Positions 35,839 to 48,037 are shown, counted from the stretch's first letter. The stretch is 64,000 nt of DNA from Aotearoamyces nothofagi (GCA_015345905.1 JADDTR010000020.1:310001-374000), one strand, 5' to 3'. Notes: generated from the letters alone by a model not told the origin. Program-made: numbers and translations.

Positions 35839-37899
35839 ATGGTCTCTGGTAGACACCTATGGTGCGCTCAAACAGATGGTCTTTTACAGTCTTCGAATCT
35901 ACGGAGATCGTATTGTGCTATTGCTAACGGATCATTTACAGGTTTCATTTCTACATTCATAGCGAAAACACAAGCTCAGCCACAATGTCTGCGCAGAGCG
36001 AACAGATCCTCTATATATTCTATACGCCCATACAGTTCCGACTGCCATACGTCTGAAAGACAATGCAAAGACAAAGATCCATATAGACGCCAGCTTCCCT
36101 ACCTCCGCCGTCTATCAAATCAACAGGATCCCCCCTCTCGATCGCCACATCAACGGCACTTCCACGACTATTTTGTGACCCACCTTCCTTCATCAAGTCT
36201 TCACCCGGATATGCGGTCATCAATAGGCCCTCACCATAACCTTCCAAGATCGGCATCTACACCGCATGTCCCGGGTAAAGGGCCATCGCCAGCAGCTCCG
36301 CCACCTATGATAGGGCCAGGTCGGGATCTCACGGTAGTCCGAATACCTTTACGCAGCGCGAAGCATCATTTTGGAGCCGCTAATTCGCGAGGTCAAAGGG
36401 AATATAATGAGGATACATATCAAGCTGGCACTATAGACATACCTGCCTTTGCGAAAAGGGCTCCAATGAGCCTGAACAGGAGTAATCTTGCAGCGCTAAA
36501 AGGAGCTGCTACATCGGCAGATGGTGCAAGTGGTGATCCACAGGTCTTTTACTATGGAGTCTTTGATGGTCATGGCGGCCAAGAATGTAGCGACTTCCTC
36601 CGTGACGAGCTTCATACGTATATCGAGACGTCTGCGGTGCAATTTGGTCTAGAATCGAGTCTGAAAAGGGCCCCAAAGAAAGCGAACCACGATGTTAGTG
36701 GACCAAATGCAGAACAAAAAGGGACTCCCGGTCGTAGCCTTGCTTCGAAAGGCCGGGAAAATCTTGACGACGCAGTTTCAATAAAGCAAAAAGACGAGGC
36801 GCAAGACTCCCTAAATGCACCTGTTCCTAAGCTTGATAAAGATAGGTTGATTGGCCAACTTCCACCCTCGCCGGTATCGAAAGCAGAAGAGGCGGCTCCG
36901 CTTCCAGATGCCAATAAATCAAGAGCTCTAGAGTTAGAGGTATCACTGGTTAGCCAGTGGAAAGAGACAGTCGGAGGTTACTTCCGCCGTTTCAAACCCG
37001 AATATTTCACACTCCCAACATCCAACCGATCCGAGCCCCGTGGATCTATCAAGACAGAGTCGGAGCAGGACGCCAAACCCATTTCCATCGAAACAGTCCT
37101 CATGTACGCATTCCTCCGTGCGGATCTTGATTTCGTCACTGCACAAGCAGCGAAACCAGACACTGATTCTTCATCTTCCGATGTTCCTCTTGACAATGAT
37201 GAGATCCTTGGCGAGCCCTCTCAAGCTTTGCAGCGTCATCACCATATCGGTGGTCCAATGCGCTTCAAGGGTGGATCTACAGCTTCCATAGCAATGATCT
37301 CAACACCAACGCCTACACCCTACTGGCATCCTGCTTCAGCTTCGACCTTACTTGTAGCGCACGTAGGCGACACTAGAATCCTCTTATGTGATACAAGTAC
37401 AGGATTAGCAGTGCCAGTGACAACAAACCACCACCCTTCCTCTCCGATCGAAGGAACTCGTCTCCGCCGTTATTCCGCAACTTTCGTCACGGATTCTTTC
37501 GGCGAGGAACGCATGTCAGGGCTTGCCAACACGCGCTCCTTTGGCGACATGCGTTCAAAACGCATTGGTGTTTCAGCAGAGCCAGAACTTGTAAGGATGC
37601 CAATGGGTCCCGCACAATACAGCTTTATCGTCCTAGTGTCGGATGGTGTCAGCGGGACCTTGACCGACCAAGAAATCGTGGATGTCGTCAAGGAGGCGAA
37701 GACACCCGACCAGGGCGCCAGAGACGTCGTAAGCTTTGCAACCGAGGTAACCAAAGATGGCGACAATGCTACATGTCTTGTTGTGCGCCTGGGCGGATGG
37801 GAAAGGCGCGCCGAGGGAGGAACGGGCTCTCTAGGAACGAAGGAGGTGAGGGATTTCCGTAGACAGGACGCTACGGATCCGAGAGCGAGAAGGACGTAG
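35839..37899 (+). CDS. PP2C-type Ser/Thr phosphatase, probably mitochondrial (Ptc6-like)
   Basis: Metal-dependent protein phosphatase. Single open frame of 686 aa if the first ATG at 35839 is used. The first ~110 residues are rich in Arg, Ser and Gln with hardly any acidic residues, compatible with a mitochondrial presequence, but an upstream exon or a later start (for instance Met at HPDMRSS, about 36212) is possible. The catalytic core has SRGQREYNEDTYQAG, FYYGVFDGHGGQECSDFL (metal-binding FDGHGG), a long low-complexity insertion of about 180 residues, GSTASIAMI, LLVAHVGDTRILLCD, RMSGLANTRSFGD and VLVSDGVSGTLTDQEI, ending DNATCLVVRLGGW. The long insertion and the N-terminal layout recall yeast Ptc6; the paralogue assignment is tentative, the PP2C call firm. 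Confidence 0.9.
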   Translation: MVSGRHLWCAQTDGLLQSSNLRRSYCAIANGSFTGFISTFIAKTQAQPQCLRRANRSSIYSIRPYSSDCHTSERQCKDKDPYRRQLPYLRRLSNQQDPPSRSPHQRHFHDYFVTHLPSSSLHPDMRSSIGPHHNLPRSASTPHVPGKGPSPAAPPPMIGPGRDLTVVRIPLRSAKHHFGAANSRGQREYNEDTYQAGTIDIPAFAKRAPMSLNRSNLAALKGAATSADGASGDPQVFYYGVFDGHGGQECSDFLRDELHTYIETSAVQFGLESSLKRAPKKANHDVSGPNAEQKGTPGRSLASKGRENLDDAVSIKQKDEAQDSLNAPVPKLDKDRLIGQLPPSPVSKAEEAAPLPDANKSRALELEVSLVSQWKETVGGYFRRFKPEYFTLPTSNRSEPRGSIKTESEQDAKPISIETVLMYAFLRADLDFVTAQAAKPDTDSSSSDVPLDNDEILGEPSQALQRHHHIGGPMRFKGGSTASIAMISTPTPTPYWHPASASTLLVAHVGDTRILLCDTSTGLAVPVTTNHHPSSPIEGTRLRRYSATFVTDSFGEERMSGLANTRSFGDMRSKRIGVSAEPELVRMPMGPAQYSFIVLVSDGVSGTLTDQEIVDVVKEAKTPDQGARDVVSFATEVTKDGDNATCLVVRLGGWERRAEGGTGSLGTKEVRDFRRQDATDPRARRT

Positions 37900-38377
37900 T
37901 CCTCCTGGTCGATGGCACATTATTTGTACATAGGATTTATGAACCATCGGAAACGAGTAGACATATAATTATAAATGCCCCTCCTCAGCACAAAGCAGAA
38001 AGACCTTGTCGGAAGGTTTCTGTCACTTTTTCACAGACGGTATCGCAGATGAAGACGATACTCTTTTCTATCTTCTCTAATTTATCCTGGACTGGTACAG
38101 GTATCGGTTACGGTTTGTGCATTATTAATAATCTATCTACTCAGTAGCATTTGGAGCAAACTAGTCGCCATGCCTTCGTAACGCCGAATCAAATACCCAC
38201 CCCTGTATTAGGCCTCTCTTGAAGAGGATTTCTTCATCAGAGGTGCAGATTACAAGGAGATTGCCGCAACGCCTGCCCGTGACAATGACTGTACACTAAC
38301 TACACAATCTGATGTAGATCCTCTTAGTCCATCTACTTATATATCAATAGGTACCATATATAAAAGGCGAACCCCCC
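37900..38377. other. Intergenic between convergent genes
   Basis: Nearly 480 bp between phosphatase and PIS1 3' ends; nothing recognised. Confidence 0.5.
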
Positions 38378-39443
38378 CTACTTCTTCACCTTTGTCGATC
38401 TTGGGAGGCCTGCAGCATGTCTGCTTTCGCGGTCACCTTCGGCGAGCATTTGGCTTGCTTTCACCAATTGAACCACGTTGATGATTTGCTTCAGGGCCAT
38501 GATTGGGAAGCTGACTCCGGCAATGATCCACGGCACAGTGGAGTCCATCTTGTTTGCTCGTGCAAGCTCTAGTGCACCGGCACTGTATGGGTTGGCGAAG
38601 AGTGAAGCAGCAGAGATGTGTGACGGGTTGCCAGGTTGGAGGGAGGCGGCACTGAGGCTGATAGGCGCGGTCTGGAGGAGGGATGGAGAGAGCAGCGGGG
38701 AAGAAAAGGACAGGAGGTAGAGAGCGATAAAGAAGGTTTCGTTTAGGGCGCAGAACAAGAAAAGCACAGTCTAGGAAAAAGACAGATTGTCAGCAACTTT
38801 CAAATTCGAGTAACACGAAAGAAAACATGCCACGAAATAGACGTACCTTGTTTGTGTAGTATAGGTTCAAGATGAAGCTCCGGCTCTTATCGACTTTCTT
38901 ATGGCTCTCTTCGCCAGTCACGAGCGAAGCGTACATGTGCATGTAGTGGCTCGCGAGATCCAGGGAGATGAGAGCCTGGAAGAGAAGAGCCCATCGTGGA
39001 AAGGCGGAGGAGAGGAATACGAGCAAACAGGCTGTTGTACAACGGTCCGTAACCATATCCAAAACAGCGCCGAACCGGGTCGATTGTTCGCAGTATCGAG
39101 CGGCGTAGCCATCTAGCGCATCGAGAAGGCAGGAAACGCTGTACAGTAAAGAACACGTTCGTGGGTGAAGTGGCATGTAGTAAAGTGACAGCAATGCGAG
39201 AACGATTCTTGAATAGCCTGAGATGGTCTGTTAGTTGTGAAGACTCTGCTGGCCATGGACTGACTGACCGATAATGTTCGGATAAAAAAGGAAGATGTTC
39301 TCGTATGGGTAGTCCTCGGCGGCGACGACACCATGCGCTGATCCATTGCCATTCAGTGCTCGTTGTGCTTCTTTCGGGGCAGGCGTTGGCGTTGATGGAG
39401 CAGCAGCCGTAGAGGCTTGCCTCCGTGTTCTGACACCAGACAT
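38378..39443 (-). CDS. PIS1: Phosphatidylinositol synthase (CDP-diacylglycerol-inositol transferase), three exons
   Basis: ER enzyme that makes phosphatidylinositol from CDP-diacylglycerol and myo-inositol. Exons (minus) 39443..39269, 39217..38847, 38770..38378; introns 51 and 76 bp; 312 aa. The CDP-alcohol phosphotransferase signature is exact: Asp91-x2-Asp94-Gly95-x2-Ala98-Arg99-x8-Gly108-x3-Asp112-x3-Asp116. It is preceded by ENIFLFYPNIIGYSR, the usual membrane entry of Pis1 proteins, and followed by four more hydrophobic spans. The C-terminal part carries an extra Ser/Ala/Leu-rich loop (LLSPSLLQTAPISLSAASL) and ends KVKK, an ER-retrieval-like tail. Divergent from URA3 over 1.4 kb. Firm. 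Confidence 0.95.
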
Positions 39444-40870
39444 GTTATCGTGTGGAAACTGGACTCTCTCCTGAGCTATCCTCCTGCCTGCGCCGGTTGG
39501 ATAATACTGATAATGCTGCGGAAAGGATGTAGGGTGTCAAGGGAGGTTCGAGATGGGTGGAATATTTCGACTGCGATAGCTCTGATTTATTAGAGGAAGA
39601 AGGTTGCGGCGAGCGAGGGAGGGCGTAGAAAGGTGGTGAGATTGCAAGCAGGCTGATTAGAAAGTCGTACGCGATAAGAATGGATGGGCGTCGGAGGAAG
39701 AGACGTCGGCGAGGTACGCGGCACCTGCAAGTAGATTGCTAGTACGGGATGCGGCACACAAGCACGGGCCGGGGATGGCGGGAAGCAGAAAAGAAAACGG
39801 GTTCAAGATGGAAGGAATGTGTTGTTTGCTGGACCTGAACCAATTCGGCCCTTATAGCCAAAATTATATGAAATTACATCTCGCTCGGCCCCACGGGACG
39901 TTGCGGCCGCATCATCACGAGCCATTTGTTGGCCTTAACATGCGGCCGTATAATGAGGCTGCCAGATTTACAGCGCGCGAGTCAAATACTCGAGGGAGCA
40001 GGTATGCATATACATTGGACCTGTCCCTTTTGAGAGGTGAGCCTCAACGCATCCGTCCATCGAGCACCCGTCCTCTTCGTCCCATGGCACTGGAGAATAG
40101 CAACCACCATTGTCTCCCATCCGGCGTTCCCTCTGGAAGATCGCCTTGTTCCACAATGGCAATTAGAAGCTTCACCGTCATCACTTAATCGAATTCCCAG
40201 GACTTTGACTCGCTGCCAACAGCTAAAAGGAGGCTTAAATAATGACCTCAATATACTTAAAACTAATACCCTTTTCGCTTTAGAATCAATCGAGTCAATT
40301 TACTAGCGCTATCTTACAGTAAGCAAGCACACAGCTCAAAAAATAGAGCTCGTGGTAGATATATACGGTGCAGAGCGGATTTTCTGCTTCGTTAGTGAAG
40401 GACTAGAGCATTAATCCACGACTGATGATGTTGTAATCGACTCAAATCTCTCGTCATTTACTAGCAAAAAAAGAATCAATTAGCTCAAAGCTGTCGTCGT
40501 TTACTGCTCAAGAATAATAAATTGACTCAAGACGAGAGTTTACTGACGAAATAAGTAGGCCTGAGGCCAACAGTAGCCAAGCAAGCAAGGTACAGTACGT
40601 GCCTGGGTAGGCGAGAGATTCATAAAACCGATTACGAGGGAGGTCTGAACTCGCCTTGCTACCCCCAGAATCTAGCCCCCACAGCATGAGCTTCAATCAA
40701 ACTCGAAGCATCCGGCCCTTGCGTATTTCCCCTTAATCATCTGTCTATCAGCCAAGGGCTGTCGACTAAGCAGCCATCAATTGAACGCACACCAACTGAA
40801 CGAGCCTCCAACGAGCCTACACAGCCTACGTTGCCGTCTACTTCGCACGGCTTGCTCAAGCTCAGGGAGG
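39444..40870. promoter_or_regulatory. PIS1-URA3 intergenic region
   Basis: 1.43 kb between divergent genes. An open frame at 39736..40188 has no recognisable content. From 40290 to 40545 the sequence is AT-rich with four TTTACT copies (40299, 40457, 40501, 40540) and an inverted CTCTCGTC/GACGAGAG pair (40448 and 40532). Confidence 0.45.
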
Positions 40871-41959
40871 ATGTCTCAAACCACCAGTCAGATCCCTTTC
40901 GAAAAGCGAGCCTCCTCTCACCCGTTGTCCGCCTATCTTTTCCGTCTTATGGTACTGAAGAAAAGCAATCTTTGCCTTTCAGCCGATGTTACCTCTGCAA
41001 GATCTCTGCTCCAACTTGCATCTACCATTGGCCCCTCGATAGTCGTCCTCAAAACACACTTTGATATCATCGCCGACTGGGACTCAAACCCTCGAAATGG
41101 GACAGGAGCCAAGCTCGCTGCACTAGCTCGCAAGCATGGCTTTTTAATATTTGAAGATCGCAAATTCAGCGATATTGGCTCGACAGTGCAGAAGCAGTAT
41201 ACAGATGGTCCAGGAAAGATTGTCGAATGGGCGCATATCACAGATGCGCATATATTACCGGGCTCGGCAATCGTGACTGCACTGGGAGAGGCAGCGAGCC
41301 GGTGGCAGGAGAGGAAAGACTATGAAGTGAAGACAGACATCAGTGTTGGCACGCCAAGACCAGAAAGCTTAGATTCAGACGGCGAGGAAGAAATCCCCAG
41401 AGCAAAAGCCGAAGACAGTCTCAAAGCAACACATGAAGGAAGGAAATCCAGCATCGTCTCCATCACGACTGTGTCCCAGCACTATGAGCCTGTCAACTCG
41501 CCCCGACCAAGATCTCCTTTGGGTGAGACGGACAACGACGAGTTATTCCCGGGCATTGATGAAGCACCCTTGGAGAGGGGTCTACTACTACTGGCACAGA
41601 TGTCTAGTGCTGGCAACCTACTTGATGCCCAATACACAAACGCATGCGTGGAGATTGCGAGAGATAACAAGGGTTATGTTATGGGCTATATCGCTCAGAA
41701 ATCTTTGAACAGTTCTGTGAGCGATCAGTTTCTGACCATGACACCTGGTTGCCAGCTTCCTCCAGGAAACGAGGTAGAAGTCAAAGGCGACGGCCTGGGC
41801 CAACAATACAATACTCCCAAAAGGCTCATTGGAACAATGGGGAGCGATATTATTATCGTAGGAAGAGGGATAATAAAGGCGGAAGACCCTGTGGCCGAAG
41901 CCGCACGGTATAGGGAAAGGGGCTGGGAGGCGTACGAGGAGCGTATTAGTTCATCATGA
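40871..41959 (+). CDS. URA3: Orotidine 5'-phosphate decarboxylase
   Basis: Converts orotidine monophosphate to UMP, the last step of de novo pyrimidine synthesis (pyrG in filamentous fungi). Single exon, 362 aa, starting [14 protein letters not shown] at the first ATG; an upstream extension of the frame has none. The catalytic Asp-Lys-x4-Asp network is in [10 protein letters not shown] with Asp96, Lys98 and Asp101; LCLSADV and LKTHFDI precede it and TPGCQ and [11 protein letters not shown] follow. Between EAASRWQ and [18 protein letters not shown] there is an insertion of roughly 90 polar residues, typical of filamentous ascomycete OMP decarboxylases and absent in yeast. Complete and apparently functional. 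Confidence 0.97.
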   Translation: MSQTTSQIPFEKRASSHPLSAYLFRLMVLKKSNLCLSADVTSARSLLQLASTIGPSIVVLKTHFDIIADWDSNPRNGTGAKLAALARKHGFLIFEDRKFSDIGSTVQKQYTDGPGKIVEWAHITDAHILPGSAIVTALGEAASRWQERKDYEVKTDISVGTPRPESLDSDGEEEIPRAKAEDSLKATHEGRKSSIVSITTVSQHYEPVNSPRPRSPLGETDNDELFPGIDEAPLERGLLLLAQMSSAGNLLDAQYTNACVEIARDNKGYVMGYIAQKSLNSSVSDQFLTMTPGCQLPPGNEVEVKGDGLGQQYNTPKRLIGTMGSDIIIVGRGIIKAEDPVAEAARYRERGWEAYEERISSS

Positions 41960-42484
41960 TACCGATCATACATTTGATATTTGGGTCTTCCGAGATCTGC
42001 TGAGATCTAGGCAGAGGGACATTGATCTGGGAGGCGTATATAAGAGTATACTGCTTCGCGGCATATGAGAGCAGCTATGACTGGCGTTTGGTTCTGATGT
42101 TATTAGACATTACCACGGTTTGGTTGGAAAAGTCAAGCTCTGTAGATAGTCGTGTTTTGCTCAATGGCTACAGCACAGTGGGGCCAGAATTATGGCGCAG
42201 TTCGTTTTTGAAGTATGGGCTAAATATAAAGATCAGATCCCTCATACTATGATATAAGCTCATCGTCAAGCACATAGGGGTCAACTGTGACGGAGATATT
42301 AAATATATAAGGACGGCGGCACATGTGAATATAATGCTTTCTGAACTGAGGGAACATTTTCTCCGCTGTCCTGTATGGTACATTCTCGGCCCCATCCGAG
42401 ACCCAAAGATCGCCCAGGCCCGTACAAACCACGCCAAGTCCAAACGCAGAATGCAAAAACAAGGAAGAATTAAAACTCTTAGAA
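41960..42484. other. Intergenic between convergent genes
   Basis: 525 bp between URA3 and ATG27 3' ends; no gene seen. Confidence 0.5.
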
Positions 42485-43593
42485 TCAAACAGCACTGTAG
42501 CCACCCCTCGACCCGCTTCCTTGCACTGTGTTCAGCACCCTTCTAGACCAGTCTTTAAACATGTATGGAATATCGCGAAGTGTATCGCCATGAGGAAGGA
42601 GATCCCAACCGCGGGCACCATAGCGGCTATAGTTGAGCCAGGACCCGAAGATAAGGTATGCTGCCGTGCCTAGGAAAGCGCTTGATAAATAGGTTAGCAG
42701 GGAATCGGGCGTTGTGTCACTAGAACAGAAATACTTACATGATAATGAACCATGTAAAGAAGCCCCATCCAGGCTGCGTTGCATCCTTATCGTCATCTTC
42801 GCGCGTCTCACATGCATACTTTGTCTTCCATTCCAGTCTCAGCACATCCATTTCATCGGAGCCCGTCCCTTCTGGCCCATATTTGATGAATTTCAAGCTC
42901 GGAACATCCGTACCGTTCGATGGAGCCTCAGCCTCATCTTCTCGGATGCTGAGATCTCTCTTCCTGTTGTGGTACTTGTCTTCTGGGTCAAAATCGCCCT
43001 CGAGGCCTGTACGCTCCTGATCACAGAGAAACTCCACAATAGCCTTCTGTTTCCGCTTCCCGTATATCCCACCACTTAGTTCAATGCGTACTCCTTCTTT
43101 ATCTGTGTCTGCAGACGGGGTCGAGTCCTTCAATCGAGTAGGGACAGCGTCGAGGTGGCCACCATGGTAATCTCCGAGCTCGCCGGCTATAGGGATGACT
43201 TTGGAAATTGTATCGGTATTTTCGACGTCGTTGATAGTACGCTCAATGGCACACACTATTGATGATGTTAGACATGCTGAGAAAAGCTGTAGGAGCCCAA
43301 CGGAGTTTATAGAGCTTACCTCTTGTTGGTCCGGGGCATTCTTCATTTTTATCTGGTTTACCGGACCGTACGAGAGGCCGACAGATGTTGATTGTGTATG
43401 TAGTGTCGAGATGACTAGGCGGTTGATCCACCCTATCCAACACCGAGTGAGGGCCATCGAGCTTTCCCAGGTTAAAAGTAACTCCATTTGCTACGATTCG
43501 GGAGCAGTCAAGGTTACCAGCGGCTGCTACGAAAACTGGAAAGAACAACGATAGCACTGCAGCATCTGTTGCTGTGCTCCGAGGCAACCGCAT
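42485..43593 (-). CDS. ATG27: Autophagy-related protein Atg27 (type I membrane protein), three exons
   Basis: Golgi/endosome membrane protein that supports Atg9 cycling in autophagy. Exons (minus) 43593..43320, 43255..42739, 42680..42485; introns 64 and 58 bp; 328 aa. It has a signal peptide (VLSLFFPVFVAAAG), a luminal domain of the mannose-6-phosphate-receptor-like class with paired cysteines (LDCSRIV, INICRPL, EECPGPTRVCAI, VEFLCDQE, KYACETRE), then WGFFTWFIII crossing into the span AFLGTAAYLIFGSWLNYSRYGARGWDLLPHGD and a cytosolic tail ending YSAV. The tail motif YSRYGARGWDLLPH is diagnostic for the family. It is divergent from SDA1. Confidence 0.93.
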
Positions 43594-45034
43594 GATGGAA
43601 TTGTGGGAGGTTTGATAGTGGAAATATGATATAAACCCTTTAGCAGGGCTAGGTAGCACAAGCAAAAAAAAAACAAGGACAAAAGAAGAGGAGGTTAATG
43701 CGTCGTGAGCTGTAAGATCTTTTAGATTACAATAACGGGGGAGTGGTATCGCGGCATGACGATCTATTTCGCTTGCAGCATTCCAGTAGTTCTAGCAGCC
43801 TAAACCTAAATTCACGTGATTTGCTTTGAAACCAAGGCTTTGACTTCGCCCCGACGTTCCGGCAGTTGACTCATCCTCGAGATCTGATGAGCTTTGGCTA
43901 CTTAATGATATACATGCTCCAGATGCTAAAACTTATTATTTATCGCTTTGTACATGTGCCAAGCACGTACAGAACACCATCTGATACGATACAACAATGT
44001 CCCAGAAGCTATAACTTGTAATTACTAATTGTCGGTAGCAATATTCTCGATTTAGAGAGAAGGGATAAAAACTTATACTGAGTACACTTCACCAAGAGCA
44101 CCAAGCGCATCAAGGGAAAGGGAAAAAGAAAGGCAACATTAGACAAAGGAGGTGTATTCTTCTTTAAGAGCAGTCTATATCCAGAGCATATACTACACGA
44201 ATATATTACTCACACCTTCTCATTTAGGCATACACCTATTTAGCTGTTTTCTTTTATTCCTACAGGAACCCTCCGCGAGGAAGGTATTCTTGAAAGCAAT
44301 GCTAATGTTAGGATTACCTGCGATTCATTTACAAGTGATATTAATCCCCATCTATCAGAACAGTTACAGCTCTATTATGGTTCTGATCGTGTAGGTACTG
44401 CCAGTCCTTTCTGTCCTTGAATGGGATAAGGATAATGAACGAGTAATATGGACTGGCTGGATGGCAGGCTCCCATTGTAAAAGGGGAGTAAGTTTCGAAG
44501 TTGCGGTACGCAGAAATGGTGTTAATTTTGACTTCACTATTTAACAATAAGACAAAAGGTTTCATATCAGACCCATTTTAAATACGTATATTTTTCTATA
44601 TATTGGATTATATAACGTTACTATTAAAATAACATATTGTTAGTTTACTGTTTGTGATCACTCATCTCGATACATATCTTGCCGAGGCCTTTTTTATTTA
44701 TGAATGATGAGCGTTTTTTGACCTAATGCCTTCTTTAAAGGCAATTAAATTTGAAAGGGATATTTAAATATTTCATCTCTTCAGTATAGTAGTCCTCAAC
44801 TTACAGCTACCTACTAATTGATGCTTTAAAAGCGCTTCCGTACGCATGGAATAAGGTCCCGAAGATACAATGCCTAAGGCATTGTACTATGTGGTGCGGA
44901 ATATAGGCTAGTCCCTGTTTTGATTCACACCATGATTGCCGCTAAGATAATCGATAGCAGAATTATTTCTGGAGAACCGCAAATAGTCAAACGCAAACAC
45001 ATCACAGCTGGCTACGTTGACGATTATTGTAGCC
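43594..45034. other. AT-rich gene-free region between ATG27 and SDA1
   Basis: 1.44 kb, markedly AT-rich from 43880 to 44900, without a supported gene. A 21-bp palindrome centred at 44876 (10-bp arms) is present, and its core TGCCTAAGGCATT recurs at 60065. Could be an old decayed repeat. Confidence 0.5.
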
Positions 45035-47395
45035 ATGGTTAAGAAAAGAGTTGGCGCATTGGAGAAGGTCGATGCTGATCTGTGAGTTCCTCTAGAAAAT
45101 AAGGATTCTGTCTTTACTAATTTAGGCAGTCCCAATCTCCAGTATAAAATCCGTAGGGATCCAAGGTACGTTACGTTGTCTTGAAAATTCTAACGACTGT
45201 TACTGACTGAAGCTAGGTCATACCAAGAGGATTTTCTCAATCAATACGGCCAGTATCAGTCGCAGCGCGATATATATTTAGCATCGCCAGCTTCCGCAAC
45301 CTCGTCCGGCATTATATCTTTCCGGGACCTGATCGATTTCGTCTCCCACGTGGCGGATTGCTATCCCGAGGCCACCGCGGAGTTCCCTGGAGACTTGAAG
45401 AATATTCTGACTTTACATCATGCTAAACTGGAAAGCGAACTTCGAGAGAAAGTTGTGGGTGCCCTAGTGTTACTACGTCGCAAAGATATCATCGACTCCG
45501 CGTCATTATTAAACACCCTCTTCCCAATCCTCGTATCCACTCCAAGCAAGACATTACGAGCTCTTCTGTTTATCAAGATCTTATCCGACTTAAGGACATC
45601 TAATACAAAAACTACGAATCATCGTCTTAACCGAACAATACAAACGGTCCTACATAACCTTCTCACATCTGACCGCGCATCGTCGAAGGGAATATGGGCA
45701 GTGAAGATTACGAGAGAATTGTGGAAGCGACAGATATGGACAGATTCAAAAGCTGTCGAGATTATGAAGGAAGCAAGTCTGTCAGATAATGCAAAGGTTG
45801 TAGGAGGAGGTGTAAGATTCTTCTTGGGCGGCGATAAAGAGCGAGAAGAACTTGAAGATGAGAGTAGCGATGAAGAAGGTGGCATCGATATGGGGAAATT
45901 AAAACATCAAGCCGGTATCAATAAGAAGACGAAAAAGAAGCAAAAGGCTATGGAGAGAGCGGTCGAGAAGGTAAAGAGGACAGAGCGAAAAAAGAAGGCC
46001 CCTCATCCTCTAAACTTTTCAGCGCTCCATCTGCTGCATGACCCACAAGGATTTGCTGAGACGCTATTCTCAAAACATCTCCACAATTCGAAATCTAAAC
46101 TGAATCTTGATCAAAAGCTGTTGGTACTACAGCTTGTTTCACGTCTGGTTGGCTTACACAAGCTTACTGTTATTTCGCTATACTCCTACTTCACTAAATA
46201 TCTCACACCCCGACAGCCACAAGTAACATCGTTTCTTGCTTCTCTCGCACAAGCCACTCACAATCTGGTACCTCCGGATGCTCTCGAGCCACTCGTTCAG
46301 AAGATTGCCAACGAATTCGTGTCTGAAGCGTCTGCGTCGGAAGTGGCGTCGGCCGGCCTCAATGCCATACGAGAAATCTGCGTACGCCAACCACTAGCGA
46401 TCAACGATACACTCCTACAAGATTTAGTCATGTACCGTAAGAGTAAAGATAAGGGCACGATGATGGCAGCCAAGGGGCTACTATCGTTGTATAGAGAAGT
46501 TGGTGCGGACATGCTGGTAAAACGAGATCGCGGAAAGAAAGCAACAATGGATATCCGAAGTGGCGAGCGGAAAGAAAGGCGATTCGGAGAAGAAGAAGTT
46601 GGTGGTATTGAGGGTTTGGAATTGCTCGAAGAGTGGAAGGATAATGAGAGGAAGAGAAAGAGAGTTGAGCAGGGACTTCCTGAAGAGCTTGGTACTGATG
46701 AAGAGGAGGAGGATGAAGATGAATGGGGCGCCTGGGATGTCGAGTCTGATGCTAGCAGTGATTCGGGTGGCTGGATCAATGTTGAAAGCGATGCTGAAAT
46801 CGAGATTAGTGACAGTGAAGACGATAAGCCTGCAGCAAAGAAGGTCAAAATTTCCGCAGAATCAGAATCACTGGCACCAGGAACTCCATCGGCAGAAGCA
46901 GAGAAGGAGAATTCTGACAAGATCCTGGAGAGGAAGATCTCCACGCTTGCCACGTCTCGAATTCTCACTCCAGCCGATCTTGCCAAACTCCAAGAACTTC
47001 GACTAGAGGCCGAAGTGAACAAGCTGACGGGAAATAAATCTCGACGCCGAAAAGAGATGGAGGCGCGTCATGCAGATGATCCTTTGACAGCAGAACAGAT
47101 TGAAGGATTCTCCAAATTCAGAAAGAGTACGAAGGAAGAGATGGTAGCACTAGCTAGAGAAGGCAAGGGCGAGCGAAATGAGCACAAGTCTACGCAAGCA
47201 TTGCGTAGAGAGAAGAAGGATGCTGAGGGAAAGAGTACTACGAATAAGGAAAAGTCAAGAAAGAAGAATTTCATGATGACCTTGGGCAAGGCGAAGTTCA
47301 AGCAAAAGCGAAGTTTGACTCAGGCCAGGAGAGTCCTGAAGGGTCATATTGAGAGGAGTAAGAGAGGAGGTAAGAGAGGTAATATTGGCATGTAA
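45035..47395 (+). CDS. SDA1: Sda1, 60S ribosome-assembly and nuclear-export factor, three exons
   Basis: Nucleolar protein needed for 60S maturation and export. Exons 45035..45081, 45130..45165, 45217..47395; 753 aa. The two short exons supply MVKKRVGALEKVDADL and PNLQYKIRRDPRSYQEDF, the conserved Sda1 N-terminus. Helical repeats follow (HVADCYPEATAEFPGDL, LRKDII-like LLRRKDIIDSASLLNTLFPIL, NRTIQTVLHNLL). A basic linker (KTKKKQKAMERAVEKVKRTERKKK) precedes LNFSALHLLHDPQGFAETLFSKHL, another family block, and DPRVKLRLLGLVSRLVGLHKL-like residues LVSRLVGLHKL. The C-terminal third is acidic then strongly basic (residues ~500-753), ending KRGGKRGNIGM. Fits Sda1 length in fungi. Firm. Confidence 0.95.
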
Positions 47396-47767
47396 GGAGC
47401 CAATTCGTGTCTGGTTCATGATAGTTTGTTTGTTCTGTGCACTTATGTCTATCAGTCACAGAACTAGTTTGAATGGCAATGCATCAGAACTGTGATGAGC
47501 AATACTTATTGTGATTTGATACTGCCCCCGACCAATGTGATGGAAACATTTACAAGTTTGCACCTTCCGGGTCGAGCTAATTCGTGCTGTCGGTGACTAA
47601 CGGCGGACGTTTAACGTTGGCTGATATTCACCACTGAAGCGGTTATAACATATTAAACACACAAATGATATCTGCATCTACTCCTAGGGCTATATCACAG
47701 TACGACTGGAACCCTCCTGCCAAGCAACGACAACAGAATTCCCAACCACTCCAACCCTTTCACGAGG
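47396..47767. other. Intergenic, nothing recognised
   Basis: 370 bp containing SDA1 3' flank and the leader of the next small gene. Confidence 0.5.
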
Positions 47768-48037
47768 ATGTCTTCAACGACTCAGCCAAACCTAAAATCT
47801 GTCGCCTTGCAACGACAGAAGCTTTCGTACTACGAACTGACCTGGATCGAGAAAGAGGGCCAGACACGTGACCACCACGACAAGACATGGGAGGATCTGG
47901 CAGACCAGTTCGAAGTGTTTTTTGGGTGGCATCTACCAAAGGAGGATATTGAGGAGCTGGCTGGAAACATGATAAAGAGCGTGAATTGGAAGGGATGGTA
48001 CTTGGGCTGGATGCCGGCGCCGCCTCCCGAAGAATGA
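47768..48037 (+). CDS. Small conserved-looking protein, 89 aa, unrecognised
   Basis: Single-exon frame from a good ATG context (AGGATGTC). The protein is hydrophilic, rich in Trp, Asp and Glu (SYYELTWIEKEG, TWEDLADQFEVFFGWHLP, NWKGWYLGWMPAPPPEE) and lacks low-complexity, which argues for a true small gene. The helical, aromatic pattern with W-x3-A/D-x2-F resembles small fungal proteins of unknown role with a single folded domain. No membrane segment or signal peptide. Function unknown. Confidence 0.6.
   Translation: MSSTTQPNLKSVALQRQKLSYYELTWIEKEGQTRDHHDKTWEDLADQFEVFFGWHLPKEDIEELAGNMIKSVNWKGWYLGWMPAPPPEE

Noticed and set aside
39736-40188. Open frame between PIS1 and URA3
   Set aside because: No domain-like content, no splice signals, overlaps antisense frames of equal length.
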